Source: Acidobacteriota bacterium
Lineage (GTDB): Bacteria; Acidobacteriota; UBA890
Direction of reading: 5' to 3'
Length of the DNA: 47,029 nt
Assembly: GCA_002731215.1 (NCBI GenBank)
Contig: PCAP01000012.1
Span: forward strand, 1 to 47,029
Of this stretch, positions 1 to 8,888 are shown piece by piece; positions within the stretch are counted from its first letter, which is position 1, and each line of letters begins with the position of its first letter. The notes beneath the pieces were generated by a model. That model saw nothing but the letters and a program-made list of their open reading frames with translations, made no database searches and was not told where the DNA came from. The position numbers and the translations under genes are program-made.

Positions 1-1449
1 GGCCTCTGGGCTTGAGGGTTTTGAATCGCCGCGCAGCAGGATCACGTCTGGCAATGTGTTGTAAAAGTAATCGCCAAGAATGACAAACAACATCGCCGGT
101 GCAATGAACTGCAGCACATACTTAAAGAATATCGGTACCTTGATGTCGGCAGCTTTATTGATCTCGTCCCAGGCGCGGTGGATGCCAAACACCCAGGTGA
201 ACAGCACGATCTCGATGGTAGCTAGAATGACTAGTCCGAATGTGCCGGCCCAGAAATCAAACTCGTTCATGAAATGGGGCATGATGAAGATCACCGGCTG
301 CACAAGAAGGAAGACGGTGAGCCCAAGGATGATTGCGGCTTTTCGACGGGACATTTTTAGCTCGTCTTGAAGAAAGGCCATTAGGGGCTGCCCCATTGCC
401 AATGAGGAAGTGATTCCGGCGATGAACAGGAGGCCGAACCACAGCGTGCCGAAGAGCTGGCCGGCGGGAAGCTGTTGGAACAACACGGGCATGACGGCAA
501 ACGCCAGGTCAAACGAGTTAGCAGCGAGTTCTTGGGTCCGTTCAACCCCAAAGAAGACCACCGCTGCTGGAATTGCCAGTGTGCCGCCGAGGACCACCTC
601 AGCGAATTCGTTGGTTGATGCCGTCGCCAGGCCGGTTAGCGCGATGTCGTCGTTCTCCGACAGGTAGGACGAATAGCACTGGATCGTGCCCATCCCGAGG
701 CTGAGCGTGAAGAAAATCTGACCTGCCGCCGCCAGCCACGTCGCCGAGTCACTAATCTGGCTGAAGTCTGGGTTCCATATGAATCCGAGGCCTTTGCTGA
801 CACTGAACTCCGGTTGCGCCGGGTCCGGGGTGCCCAGAAGTAACACACGGACAACTAGGATGACGGCGAAGAGAAAGAGCGCCGGAAGTGCGTACCGGGC
901 TACCAACTCGATTCCTCCGGAGACGCCACGCGACAGGATATACACATTGAGAACCATCGTGATTATGAAGAACACGTAGGCCCAGGCGATGCCACTGAAA
1001 TACTCGTTCGTAGCCAGACCTTGATAGCCGGAGAGAAAGTCTTTAGTGCTATCAAGCTCGGCGTTGCCCCAGTAACGTCCCGTTGCCGTAAAGAGTGAAT
1101 ATCCGAGAGACCAGGATTCCACATATGTGTAGTAGACCATCACGGTTAGTGGCATAAACAGGCCTAGAGCGCCAATGTATTTGGCCATCGGACTGTCCCA
1201 CAGCCTCTCGAACATTCCCGGGCTCGAGTGGTGGCCGTAACCACCGCCGTAGCGGCCGATTGCCCACTCCATCCACATTAGCGGGATCCCCAAGAGAAGG
1301 AACGAAATGAAATAGGGGATCATGAAGGCGCCGCCGCCATTTTGTGCGGCTTGTACCGGAAAACGCAGGAAATTTCCTAAGCCCACCGCGTTGCCTGCCA
1401 TGGCGAGAACAAGCCCCACTCTTGTGGCCCACTTCTCTTGTTCGCTCAT
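1..1449 (-). CDS. LeuT-type sodium:amino-acid symporter (NSS/SNF family), 3' end outside window
   Basis: The minus-strand frame is open from an ATG at 1449 to the window edge (483 codons), so it is missing from the ORF track. I translated it by hand. The N-terminus GNAVGLGNFLRFPVQAA and the following NGGGAFMIPY match TM1-TM2 of bacterial LeuT closely. Expected Na+ ligands are visible: A21 and N26 in TM1, the Thr of FFTLSLG (TM6), the Asn of STNEFAEV (TM7) and Thr/Ser of GITSS (TM8). The family imports amino acids or amines with Na+ across the inner membrane through 12 or so helices. Two substrate-pocket positions (LeuT F259 and I359) appear to be Met here, so the substrate may not be leucine. 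The start has a good ribosome site (GGAAGGG) just upstream. Only the last helices are missing. Family certain, substrate unknown. Confidence 0.93.
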   Translation of the reverse strand, partial: MSEQEKWATRVGLVLAMAGNAVGLGNFLRFPVQAAQNGGGAFMIPYFISFLLLGIPLMWMEWAIGRYGGGYGHHSSPGMFERLWDSPMAKYIGALGLFMPLTVMVYYTYVESWSLGYSLFTATGRYWGNAELDSTKDFLSGYQGLATNEYFSGIAWAYVFFIITMVLNVYILSRGVSGGIELVARYALPALFLFAVILVVRVLLLGTPDPAQPEFSVSKGLGFIWNPDFSQISDSATWLAAAGQIFFTLSLGMGTIQCYSSYLSENDDIALTGLATASTNEFAEVVLGGTLAIPAAVVFFGVERTQELAANSFDLAFAVMPVLFQQLPAGQLFGTLWFGLLFIAGITSSLAMGQPLMAFLQDELKMSRRKAAIILGLTVFLLVQPVIFIMPHFMNEFDFWAGTFGLVILATIEIVLFTWVFGIHRAWDEINKAADIKVPIFFKYVLQFIAPAMLFVILGDYFYNTLPDVILLRGDSKPSSPEA

Positions 1450-1641
1450 AGCCCTTCCACGAAAAACTTTTGGAAGCCAACCAGCCGACACTCACTTCCA
1501 TGCTGCGCCAGCATCGTTACGAAAGAATCGGATGCTATCATAGGCTTAAATGCCTGCTTCCGGATGATGCGCTGTTGCACCGGGAACGGGAGTAGCTGGT
1601 AAGCTTTCAGCGTACCGGGTGCGACTCATTTCCGGTGCTCT

Positions 1642-1665
1642 GGCGGCCCGCGATCGCTGGCCGCC
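1642..1665. repeat. Inverted repeat upstream of tRNA-Phe
   Basis: GGCGGCC and GGCCGCC form a 7-bp perfect stem around a 10-nt loop that contains the palindrome GCGATCGC. It lies in the 234-nt gap between the divergent symporter gene and tRNA-Phe. No T-run follows on either strand, so it is not a standard terminator. Function unknown. I saw no convincing sigma-70 promoter elsewhere in this gap. Confidence 0.4.
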
Positions 1666-1683
1666 GCGACGTCTTCAAGAGGT

Positions 1684-1756
1684 GGGCTCGTAGCTCAGTC
1701 GGTAGAGCGCCAGACTGAAAATCTGGGCGTCGGTGGTTCGATTCCGCCCGAGCCCA
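1684..1756 (+). tRNA. tRNA-Phe (GAA)
   Basis: Full cloverleaf of 73 nt: acceptor GGGCTCG/CGAGCCC, D-arm GCTC...GAGC, anticodon stem CCAGA/TCTGG around loop CTGAAAA (anticodon GAA), T-arm GGTGG TTCGATT CCGCC, discriminator A. The next bases are CCT, so the 3' CCA is not encoded and must be added by tRNA nucleotidyltransferase. It lies 27 nt before the ACT-domain gene. Confidence 0.97.
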
Positions 1757-1783
1757 CCTTTTCATTTAGTAAGGAGTACTCTG

Positions 1784-2191
1784 ATGGCGGTTCGTAAACA
1801 GCTAACAGTGAGCTGGCAAAACAGAGCGGGTGAGTTAGCCAATGTTTGCCGCGTCCTGTCAGACGTTGGAATCAATATCGAAGCGCTCGCGACGGCTGAA
1901 GCGGGAGAGTATGGTGCCGTACGTCTTGTGGTCGACGATGTCGGTATGGCACGCCAGGTCTTCCATAAAGCTCAGGTGGCGCATACAACAATCGATGTGT
2001 TCGTTATAGAGCTCCCGAATAGGGCAGGGTCTTTAGCTGATATAGCCGGGAGGCTTTCAGAGGAGAAGATCAACATCGAGTATTTTTACTCAGCGGTGGC
2101 GCCAGGAGTTGAACGGGCTTTGGGCGTGTTTAAGGTTTCCGATCCATGGCGTGCTGACGAGATCACTAACATGATGGAAGCTAATGACTGA
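1784..2191 (+). CDS. Tandem ACT-domain protein
   Basis: 135 aa. The ORF track starts inside tRNA-Phe; the ATG at 1784 is the better start because AAGGAG sits 8 nt upstream. Two ACT domains fill the protein: residues about 6-66 (SWQNRAGELANVCRVLSDVG) and about 70-130 (LPNRAGSLADIAGRLSEEK). ACT domains bind amino acids and usually act as allosteric sensors. Stand-alone double-ACT proteins of this size are common in bacteria but mostly uncharacterised. The stop overlaps the purC start by 8 nt, indicating translational coupling, so a link between amino-acid level and purine synthesis is possible but not shown. Family assignment is firm, role unknown. Confidence 0.85.
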   Translation: MAVRKQLTVSWQNRAGELANVCRVLSDVGINIEALATAEAGEYGAVRLVVDDVGMARQVFHKAQVAHTTIDVFVIELPNRAGSLADIAGRLSEEKINIEYFYSAVAPGVERALGVFKVSDPWRADEITNMMEAND

Positions 2192-3086
2192 CCAAACTCG
2201 CATCGTTACATCAACTGAAATATCCGGTATTCCTATGGCGCGTCGGGGAAAGGTTCGCGACGTATACGACCTAAATGATGAACTTCTTATCGTTGCCACG
2301 GACCGGGTGTCGGCTTTTGACGTCGTTTTGCCAAACGGTATTCCTCACAAGGGCACTGTACTTACGCAAATTTCACGGTTCTGGTTCGAACGAATGAACG
2401 TCTGTCCGAATCACTTAATCAGCACTGACGTCGCCGATTTTCCAGAGTACCTGCAAGAGTACGCCGACATGTTGGCTGGACGTGCGATGCTGGTGCGTCG
2501 AGCCGACCGGGTTGATATAGAGTGCGTGGTTCGTGGATATTTGATCGGGTCGGGATGGAAGGACTACCAAGCTACTGGTGCAGTTTGTGGTATCGATTTG
2601 CCTGCCGATATGCTCCTTGCTGGCCGCTTGGAAGAACCTATCTTCACGCCGGCGAGTAAGGCTGATGATGGTCATGACGAAAATATTTCATTCGATACCA
2701 TGGTTGACATGGTCGGTGCCGATACGGCTGAGCGGCTGCGTGAGTTGTCACTACAGATCTATATTGAGGCGCGTGCCTTCGCGGAAGAACGCAACATTAT
2801 TATCGCGGACACCAAGTTTGAATTTGGGTTCATCGATGGTGAACTGTCACTTATCGATGAAATTCTGACCCCTGACTCGTCCCGGTTCTGGCCGGCTGAC
2901 CAGTACGAGAGTGGTGTGAGTCCACCCTCATACGATAAACAATTTGTTCGGGATTGGTTGAGTGACCTCGGTTGGGACAAGAATCCGCCTGGACCGGAGC
3001 TTCCTCAAGCTGTGGTTGAGGCGACAGCGGCCAAGTATCTTGAGGCCTACGAGCAGTTAACAGGTGCCCCATTGCTAGGTACGTAG
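2184..3086 (+). CDS. purC: Phosphoribosylaminoimidazole-succinocarboxamide synthase (SAICAR synthetase)
   Basis: 300 aa. Catalyses the ATP-dependent joining of CAIR and aspartate to SAICAR in purine synthesis, in the cytoplasm. Recognisable motifs are GKVRDVYDL near the N-terminus (nucleotide-binding loop), DRVSAFDVVLPNGIPHKG, RGYLIGSGWKDY, and the C-terminal signature IADTKFEFG with IDEILTPDSSRFWP. Length corresponds to the long (about 300-aa) PurC form rather than the short 237-aa enterobacterial form. Its ATG overlaps the stop of the ACT-domain gene (ATGACTGA). purA lies 20 kb away in the same window. Confidence 0.97.
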   Translation: MTDQTRIVTSTEISGIPMARRGKVRDVYDLNDELLIVATDRVSAFDVVLPNGIPHKGTVLTQISRFWFERMNVCPNHLISTDVADFPEYLQEYADMLAGRAMLVRRADRVDIECVVRGYLIGSGWKDYQATGAVCGIDLPADMLLAGRLEEPIFTPASKADDGHDENISFDTMVDMVGADTAERLRELSLQIYIEARAFAEERNIIIADTKFEFGFIDGELSLIDEILTPDSSRFWPADQYESGVSPPSYDKQFVRDWLSDLGWDKNPPGPELPQAVVEATAAKYLEAYEQLTGAPLLGT

Positions 3087-3147
3087 GCTTCTGAAGAATA
3101 AAGGGAACACGGATCTGCACGGAAGGCTAGAAGAACTCGTTGGAGAG

Positions 3148-3315
3148 ATGGTTGCCGGTGGAATCCGTATGGATGAGGCTGTGCGCGAACTTGAGGCCCA
3201 TTTTCTCCGGCAAATCCTCGAAGAGCATAAGGGTAACCAAAGCAAAGCCGCGAAAATGCTTGGCATTCATCGCAACACAATGCGTAACAAGATGCGGCGA
3301 TGTGGGCTCGCTTGA
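3148..3315 (+). CDS. Fis-like helix-turn-helix DNA-binding protein (start uncertain)
   Basis: Not in the ORF track. From ATG 3148 it gives 55 aa ending in a Fis-type HTH (NQSKAAKMLGIHRNTMRNKM, then CGLA). This resembles the C-terminal domain of Fis and NtrC-type regulators. The reading frame stays open upstream to 3079, and residues there (GRLEELVGEM) look like the conserved helix before the HTH in small Fis-like proteins. No ATG, GTG or TTG exists in that stretch, so the true start may be a CTG (3091, or 3115 with AAGGGA upstream), or the short form may be real. It sits between purC and the groESL promoter. HTH identity is good; function unknown. Confidence 0.65.
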   Translation: MVAGGIRMDEAVRELEAHFLRQILEEHKGNQSKAAKMLGIHRNTMRNKMRRCGLA

Positions 3316-3348
3316 CCATTGCGACCAGATATCTACGGGTTCATCAAG

Positions 3349-3377
3349 TTGACGCTCTAAAGGGCCATTGTTACCCT
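3349..3377 (+). promoter_or_regulatory. Putative sigma-70-type groESL promoter
   Basis: TTGACG (3349-3354), a 17-nt spacer, then TACCCT (3372-3377). The -10 is not ideal but spacing is exact, and the CIRCE operator starts at its last base. That is the expected arrangement for HrcA blocking RNA polymerase. Confidence 0.55.
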
Positions 3378-3403
3378 TAGCACTCCTGCCATTGGAGTGC
3401 TAA
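3377..3403. promoter_or_regulatory. CIRCE operator (HrcA binding site)
   Basis: TTAGCACTC, nine bases, GAGTGCTAA: a perfect match to the CIRCE consensus. It lies 126 nt ahead of groES. By established knowledge HrcA represses groESL here and is released on heat shock. No hrcA gene is in the window. Confidence 0.96.
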
Positions 3404-3529
3404 GACGGTACTAGGCGTCCGACTTCCGCCCCGGTGGTATTCCCCCAATGATAACAAGTAAGAAGTAGCGCCCTTCTGTTTACTGCGAGGGCCCCTAACA
3501 AGACTCACGTAGCATCAAGGAGCAAATCA

Positions 3530-3841
3530 ATGGCAGCAAGCAAGAATTCAGGTGTAAAGGTACGTCCGCTCGGTAATCGTGTCCTGGTGCGACGCCTTGA
3601 GCCGACCGAAGAGGTACATGGTGGGATCATCATTCCAGATACAGCTAAAGAAAAGCCAATGGAGGCGGAAGTTGTCGCCATAGGCGAAGGAACGCGGCTC
3701 GACGATGGGTCCCGGGCACCTTTTGAAGTCTCGGTAGGTGACACGGTCCTGATTGGCAAGTATGCCGGTACTGAAATCAAGTTCGATGGCGAGGAATACC
3801 AGATTCTCAAGGAAGACGAGATTCTCGGCATCGTTGGCTGA
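3530..3841 (+). CDS. groES: Co-chaperonin GroES
   Basis: 103 aa, slightly longer than the usual 95-97 because of a short polar N-terminal extension (MAASKNSG). It caps the GroEL folding chamber. Typical features are [12 protein letters not shown], the mobile loop ending [13 protein letters not shown], and the C-terminal [14 protein letters not shown]. Start supported by AAGGAG upstream. Transcribed with groEL 49 nt downstream under CIRCE control. Confidence 0.97.
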   Translation: MAASKNSGVKVRPLGNRVLVRRLEPTEEVHGGIIIPDTAKEKPMEAEVVAIGEGTRLDDGSRAPFEVSVGDTVLIGKYAGTEIKFDGEEYQILKEDEILGIVG

Positions 3842-3887
3842 TCGAAATGGAGACAGTCGTCCACGGGCGGCTGATATACGGAGGTAA

Positions 3888-5504
<1,617 letters not shown>

Positions 5505-5567
5505 AGTCGGGCAAGATCCAATATTCGTAGGATTTGTCGCTGCGTATTTTCGCCTGGTGTTTCGGAG

Positions 5568-5596
5568 GGTCCGAGGGTGGTGATCATCCTCGGGCC
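5568..5596 (+). terminator. Possible groESL terminator hairpin
   Basis: GGTCCGAGG pairs with CCTCGGGCC (9 bp, one G-U) around an 11-nt loop, 64 nt past the groEL stop. Only TTCGT follows, so the U-tract is poor. A second small hairpin (CGGCCG-ATCTC-CGGCCG, 5628-5644) lies closer to the next gene. Confidence 0.35.
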
Positions 5597-5691
5597 TTCG
5601 TGCTACGATCAGGCACTCCCCGCTTGACGGCCGATCTCCGGCCGCGCGTGATTCGCATCAAACTTCCCTGTAACAAGGAGATCGGGAACCC

Positions 5692-6258
5692 ATGAAAGCA
5701 ACGAATTGGATTGTTAGCGGGTTAGCCCTAGCAATAGTCTTGAACGTTGGTGTTGCGTTGCCGGCGCATGCACAATTGGCCGCTGGCCCGAAGATCGCCG
5801 TGATTAACGGTGACCGCGTCTTGATGGAGTCCAGCATCGGCCTCCAGGTGCAACAGGAGGCTCAGACGGCCGCAACCGACTGGGATAATCGTGTACGTGA
5901 AAAGCAAGTGGAAATCGACACACTCATGGCGCAGGCTGAGCAACAGCAATTGACGCTTACCCAGGAGGCCATGGCTCGAATCCAGAGCAGCGTCGAGCAG
6001 GCACAAGTCGACCTGCAGCGCCTCCGAGATGATGCGCAACGTGCATTGAACCGCATGGCGGAACAGGCACAGGCGCGGATCAACGAGCGCTTAGTTCCAG
6101 CGGTTGAGCAGCTTGCAGCCGAGGCTGGCTATGATCTGATACTCGATACTAGGATGCAGGGAATCTTATATTTTGCATCTGCTATCGATGAGACTGATCG
6201 CTACATCGCGTTGGTCAATACCAATAATCTGCCACCGCAACAGGAGAGTCGCCGTTAG
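5692..6258 (+). CDS. OmpH/Skp-family periplasmic chaperone
   Basis: 188 aa. Signal peptide of about 27 residues ending AHA before QLAAG. A short beta strand (KIAVINGDRVLMES) and a long Gln/Glu/Arg-rich coiled coil (about residues 50-150) follow, and the end returns to a strand-like LILDTRMQGILYFAS. This strand-coil-strand plan is that of Skp/OmpH, a trimeric holdase for outer-membrane proteins. Here it is not next to bamA or lpxD as in many genomes but between groEL and the RNase P RNA gene. AAGGAGAT precedes the ATG. Family assignment good; client range inferred. Confidence 0.85.
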   Translation: MKATNWIVSGLALAIVLNVGVALPAHAQLAAGPKIAVINGDRVLMESSIGLQVQQEAQTAATDWDNRVREKQVEIDTLMAQAEQQQLTLTQEAMARIQSSVEQAQVDLQRLRDDAQRALNRMAEQAQARINERLVPAVEQLAAEAGYDLILDTRMQGILYFASAIDETDRYIALVNTNNLPPQQESRR

Positions 6259-6272
6259 GCGAATGACATTCC

Positions 6273-6660
6273 GATCCACGAGGCAGGGGAACCGCTGCCG
6301 GGCACTCCGGTGCATACGGTGGAGGAAAGTCGGGACTCCACGGGTCGCGTGCTGGGTAACGCCCAGTGGGGGAAACTCCAGGCAAGTGCCACAGAAAAAA
6401 TACCGCCGTTCGTAAAGGTAGCCGTTCGCGGCCGCTGAACGGTAAGGGTGGAACGGTGGGGTAAGAGCCCACCAGTGCTGGCGGCGACGCCGGTAGCTCG
6501 GTAAACCCCACGTGGAGCAAGGCCAAACAAGGGAATTCGGGGAGACCCGCCCCGTTCCTGGGTAGGCCGCATGAGGTGACGGGTAACCGTCGCCCCAGAT
6601 GCATGGTTCCCACCCCGGTTCGCCGGGGCAACAGGATCCCGCTTACTCGCCTCGTGGACC
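6273..6660 (+). ncRNA. rnpB: RNase P RNA (bacterial class A)
   Basis: About 388 nt. The 5' TCCACGAGGC and 3' GCCTCGTGGA form the closing helix P1. Core elements in order: GAGGAAAGTCGGGACTCCAC (P4 5' side), CCACAGAAA, GTAAACCCCACGTGGAGCAA, GGTAGGCCGCATGAGG, and near the 3' end ACAGGATCCCGCTTA (P4 3' side; the commoner form is ACAGAACCCGGCTTA). This is the catalytic RNA that trims tRNA 5' leaders. Exact ends are estimated from P1. It converges with ssb 69 nt away. ORFs listed across it are spurious. Confidence 0.95.
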
Positions 6661-6729
6661 GGACATCTTTTTAGCGGAGGAGCTACGGTCGCCGTATTTC
6701 CGTGGTTGCTAGCCTTGTTCAGTCGGGCT

Positions 6730-7176
6730 CTAGAAGGGGATGTCGTCGTCGGTTACGCCAGAGTCGGTCGGGCTGGGGCCCGCGGGCTGTGCGTCACTGG
6801 AGGGACCAACTGGTGCATTCCCCCCGCCACCATAGTCGCCATCACCTCGGCTACCAAGCATCTGCATATTCTGGGCGACAATCTCCGTGGTATACCGAGT
6901 ATTGCCATCGCGATCGTCCCATTTGCGGGTTTGGATGCGTCCTTCTATGTATACCTGTCTTCCCTTTTGAAGGTATTGGTTGCAGATTTCAGCCAGCCGC
7001 GCCCAGGCGACGATATTGTGCCACTCTGTGCGTTCATTAGTCTCGCCGTCTTTCGACCAACTATCGGTCGTTGCCAAGGAGAAATTAGCTACGGCGGTGC
7101 CGTTCTGCGTGTAGCGAATCTCCGGGTCCTTGCCTAGGTTGCCTATCAAGATCACCTTATTAACGCCCCGTGCCAT
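6730..7176 (-). CDS. ssb: Single-stranded DNA-binding protein SSB
   Basis: 148 aa from the ATG at 7176 ([19 protein letters not shown]). The ORF track starts earlier, but only this start has a GAGAGG site and begins at the family N-terminus. An OB fold covers residues 1-110, a Gly/Pro-rich linker follows, and the acidic tip DDDIPF recruits repair and replication proteins. It protects ssDNA in replication, repair and recombination. Last gene after the tol operon, 156 nt from the cpoB stop, so it may have its own promoter. Confidence 0.96.
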   Translation of the reverse strand: MARGVNKVILIGNLGKDPEIRYTQNGTAVANFSLATTDSWSKDGETNERTEWHNIVAWARLAEICNQYLQKGRQVYIEGRIQTRKWDDRDGNTRYTTEIVAQNMQMLGSRGDGDYGGGGNAPVGPSSDAQPAGPSPTDSGVTDDDIPF

Positions 7177-7332
7177 TCCATGCCTCTCTTCGCTGTTTTC
7201 GTATTGGGCTAACTGATTCCGCCCGGGGTATGCCAGTCGAACACTTGTCTCTATGTACCACAAGAGAGGGAAAGGCACACGCCATTCGTTTCAAGCCAAC
7301 AAAATATTTACAAACCAAACTCGCGGAATGTT

Positions 7333-8253
7333 TCAGGGTACCTGGCAGGCGACCGGTAATGATTGGCTGAGGCGGTCAAGTTGCATACAGCCGATCAACG
7401 CGGCATCAGTTCCTGCATGCGTTGCAATTAGGTCCCGAAGTTCACGAATAGCAGTGTCATGCTCACCGAGAGCGATGGCTTCGAGTGCGGCGCTCAAGGT
7501 GGCATCGGAAACTTTTACACTGGCCGGATAGTTTTGTTTGACCTTAAGAAAACGATTCCGAGCATCAATATGGAGGCCTTGAGCCGAAAGTGACTCAGCA
7601 ATCCAATAGAGTGCGTCTGGGGCACGTGAGGACGTTGAGTGGCGTGCTAGAAACTCCTCAAATCCACTGACCGCGACAACGAATTGACCCGCTGTGTAGT
7701 CGGCGTAAGCACGATTAAACAGCCCCTCCTCTTCGTCGCCGTAGCTAGAGAAGTCTCCCGTTGACGTTGGCTGTTCTCCGGCAGTTGCTGACAACCCTGA
7801 AGGCTTCGGTGGGGCAAAAAAGTCGTATAGAAGAAGGCGTCCTTTTGATGGTAACGCCACTTCGGTTGATTGCGACTGGGCGAGTGCGGTAGTTAATTGC
7901 TTGACCTGCTCGCGCAGGGCCGATACTTGCGCCTCTAAGGCGCGAAGTTCCGCACCTTCACCGGCTTGTTGAACGCGTATAGGATCGAGTGCTGCCTCGA
8001 GCTCGGTTTGCAAACTGGCGACGTGACTGATGAGGTTTTGCTGATTTTCTTGTAGGTCAGAGACTTGGGCTTCAAGGGTATTGGAGCGATTCTCGGACTC
8101 CGTAACCCGTTTCTGCATAGAAGCGCATGCAGACGCCGAAAAAACGAAGACCAGCAAAGTGATCAACCTGAGCGTGGGAGGCTGCTGGCGTCTATTCAAG
8201 GCCTCGCTGGGGTGTTCCGGAGGAGAAGTGTTGTTGGGGGCGGGTCCGCCCAA
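7333..8253 (-). CDS. cpoB: Tol-Pal system periplasmic protein CpoB/YbgF (lipoprotein form)
   Basis: Up to 306 aa. A hydrophobic segment ends in the lipobox SASAC, so this copy is probably lipidated, unlike E. coli CpoB. A Gln/Glu-rich coiled coil (about residues 50-125) is followed by TPR repeats (about 170-300; FNRAYADYTAGQF, RAPDALYWIAESL). CpoB links Tol function to peptidoglycan synthesis. The track start is a TTG at 8253; an in-frame TTG at 8199 would give a more normal signal peptide (MNRRQQPPTLRL). Downstream of pal as is usual. Confidence 0.88.
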   Translation of the reverse strand: MGGPAPNNTSPPEHPSEALNRRQQPPTLRLITLLVFVFSASACASMQKRVTESENRSNTLEAQVSDLQENQQNLISHVASLQTELEAALDPIRVQQAGEGAELRALEAQVSALREQVKQLTTALAQSQSTEVALPSKGRLLLYDFFAPPKPSGLSATAGEQPTSTGDFSSYGDEEEGLFNRAYADYTAGQFVVAVSGFEEFLARHSTSSRAPDALYWIAESLSAQGLHIDARNRFLKVKQNYPASVKVSDATLSAALEAIALGEHDTAIRELRDLIATHAGTDAALIGCMQLDRLSQSLPVACQVP

Positions 8254-8284
8254 TTATGGTGTGAACCCGCCCTCAATATTGCGT

Positions 8285-8854
8285 TTAGCGATCGTTGCTG
8301 TCGATGGCTTGAAACTGTGCTCGGCGATTCTGTGCCCACGCTGCCTCGTTGCTTTCGGTCGCTGCGGGGTTTTCTTCGCCGTAGGAGATAATGTCAATGC
8401 GGCTGGCCGGGACACCAAGCGACACGAGATACTGCATGGTCGCACTGGCACGACGTTCGCCGAGAGCCATGTTGTACTCGCGCGTTCCGCGCTCGTCACA
8501 ATGACCGGCAACCACCAGACGGAAATGGTCATTATCTCGCAGGAATTGCGCGTTGGCCTGGAGCTTGGCCCGCTGGTCGGCACGGACCTCTGATTCATCA
8601 TAGTCGAAGTAGATTGTCTGCAGTATTCCTTCTTCGTTGATCTGGCCGATCGTAAGGACGTCTACTACAGGCTCAGCTTCTTCGAATTCCCTAGCCGGTG
8701 GTGGTGGCGGGGGTGGTGGTGGTGGTGGTGGCTCTTCAACTGGTGGTGGCGGGGGTGGCTCCACAACCGGCGGCACCTCTTTCGCACACGCCGCCAGCGT
8801 GCCAACCGCGACCATCAGAACGACGAGGCCAGTGAGTTTTAGGAGAGCTTTCAT
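8285..8854 (-). CDS. pal: Peptidoglycan-associated lipoprotein Pal
   Basis: 189 aa from ATG 8854, preceded by GGAGG. Signal peptide with lipobox LAAC (lipidated Cys23). A long proline/glutamate linker (PPPPPPVEEPPPP) follows, then an OmpA-like peptidoglycan-binding domain with IYFDYDESEVRAD and VAGHCDERGTREYNMALGERRA. It anchors the outer membrane to the cell wall and binds TolB. The linker is encoded by a low-complexity GGTGGT-rich stretch (as read on the plus strand), the likely place for slippage between strains. Confidence 0.96.
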   Translation of the reverse strand: MKALLKLTGLVVLMVAVGTLAACAKEVPPVVEPPPPPPVEEPPPPPPPPPPPPAREFEEAEPVVDVLTIGQINEEGILQTIYFDYDESEVRADQRAKLQANAQFLRDNDHFRLVVAGHCDERGTREYNMALGERRASATMQYLVSLGVPASRIDIISYGEENPAATESNEAAWAQNRRAQFQAIDSNDR

Positions 8855-8888
8855 TAACTTTTTCCTCCGTTTGGTGAGCAGGTCCCGC

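Noticed and set aside
1052-1543. 149-aa minus ORF and 73-aa plus ORF at the symporter start
   Set aside because: The symporter frame covers this region with clear homology; these are other frames.
1651-1656. GCGATCGC palindrome as a cyanobacterial HIP1 signal
   Set aside because: A single copy noticed; gene content does not suggest cyanobacteria.
6173-6631. Three ORFs over the RNase P RNA gene
   Set aside because: The structured RNA explains this stretch; the peptides have no family likeness.
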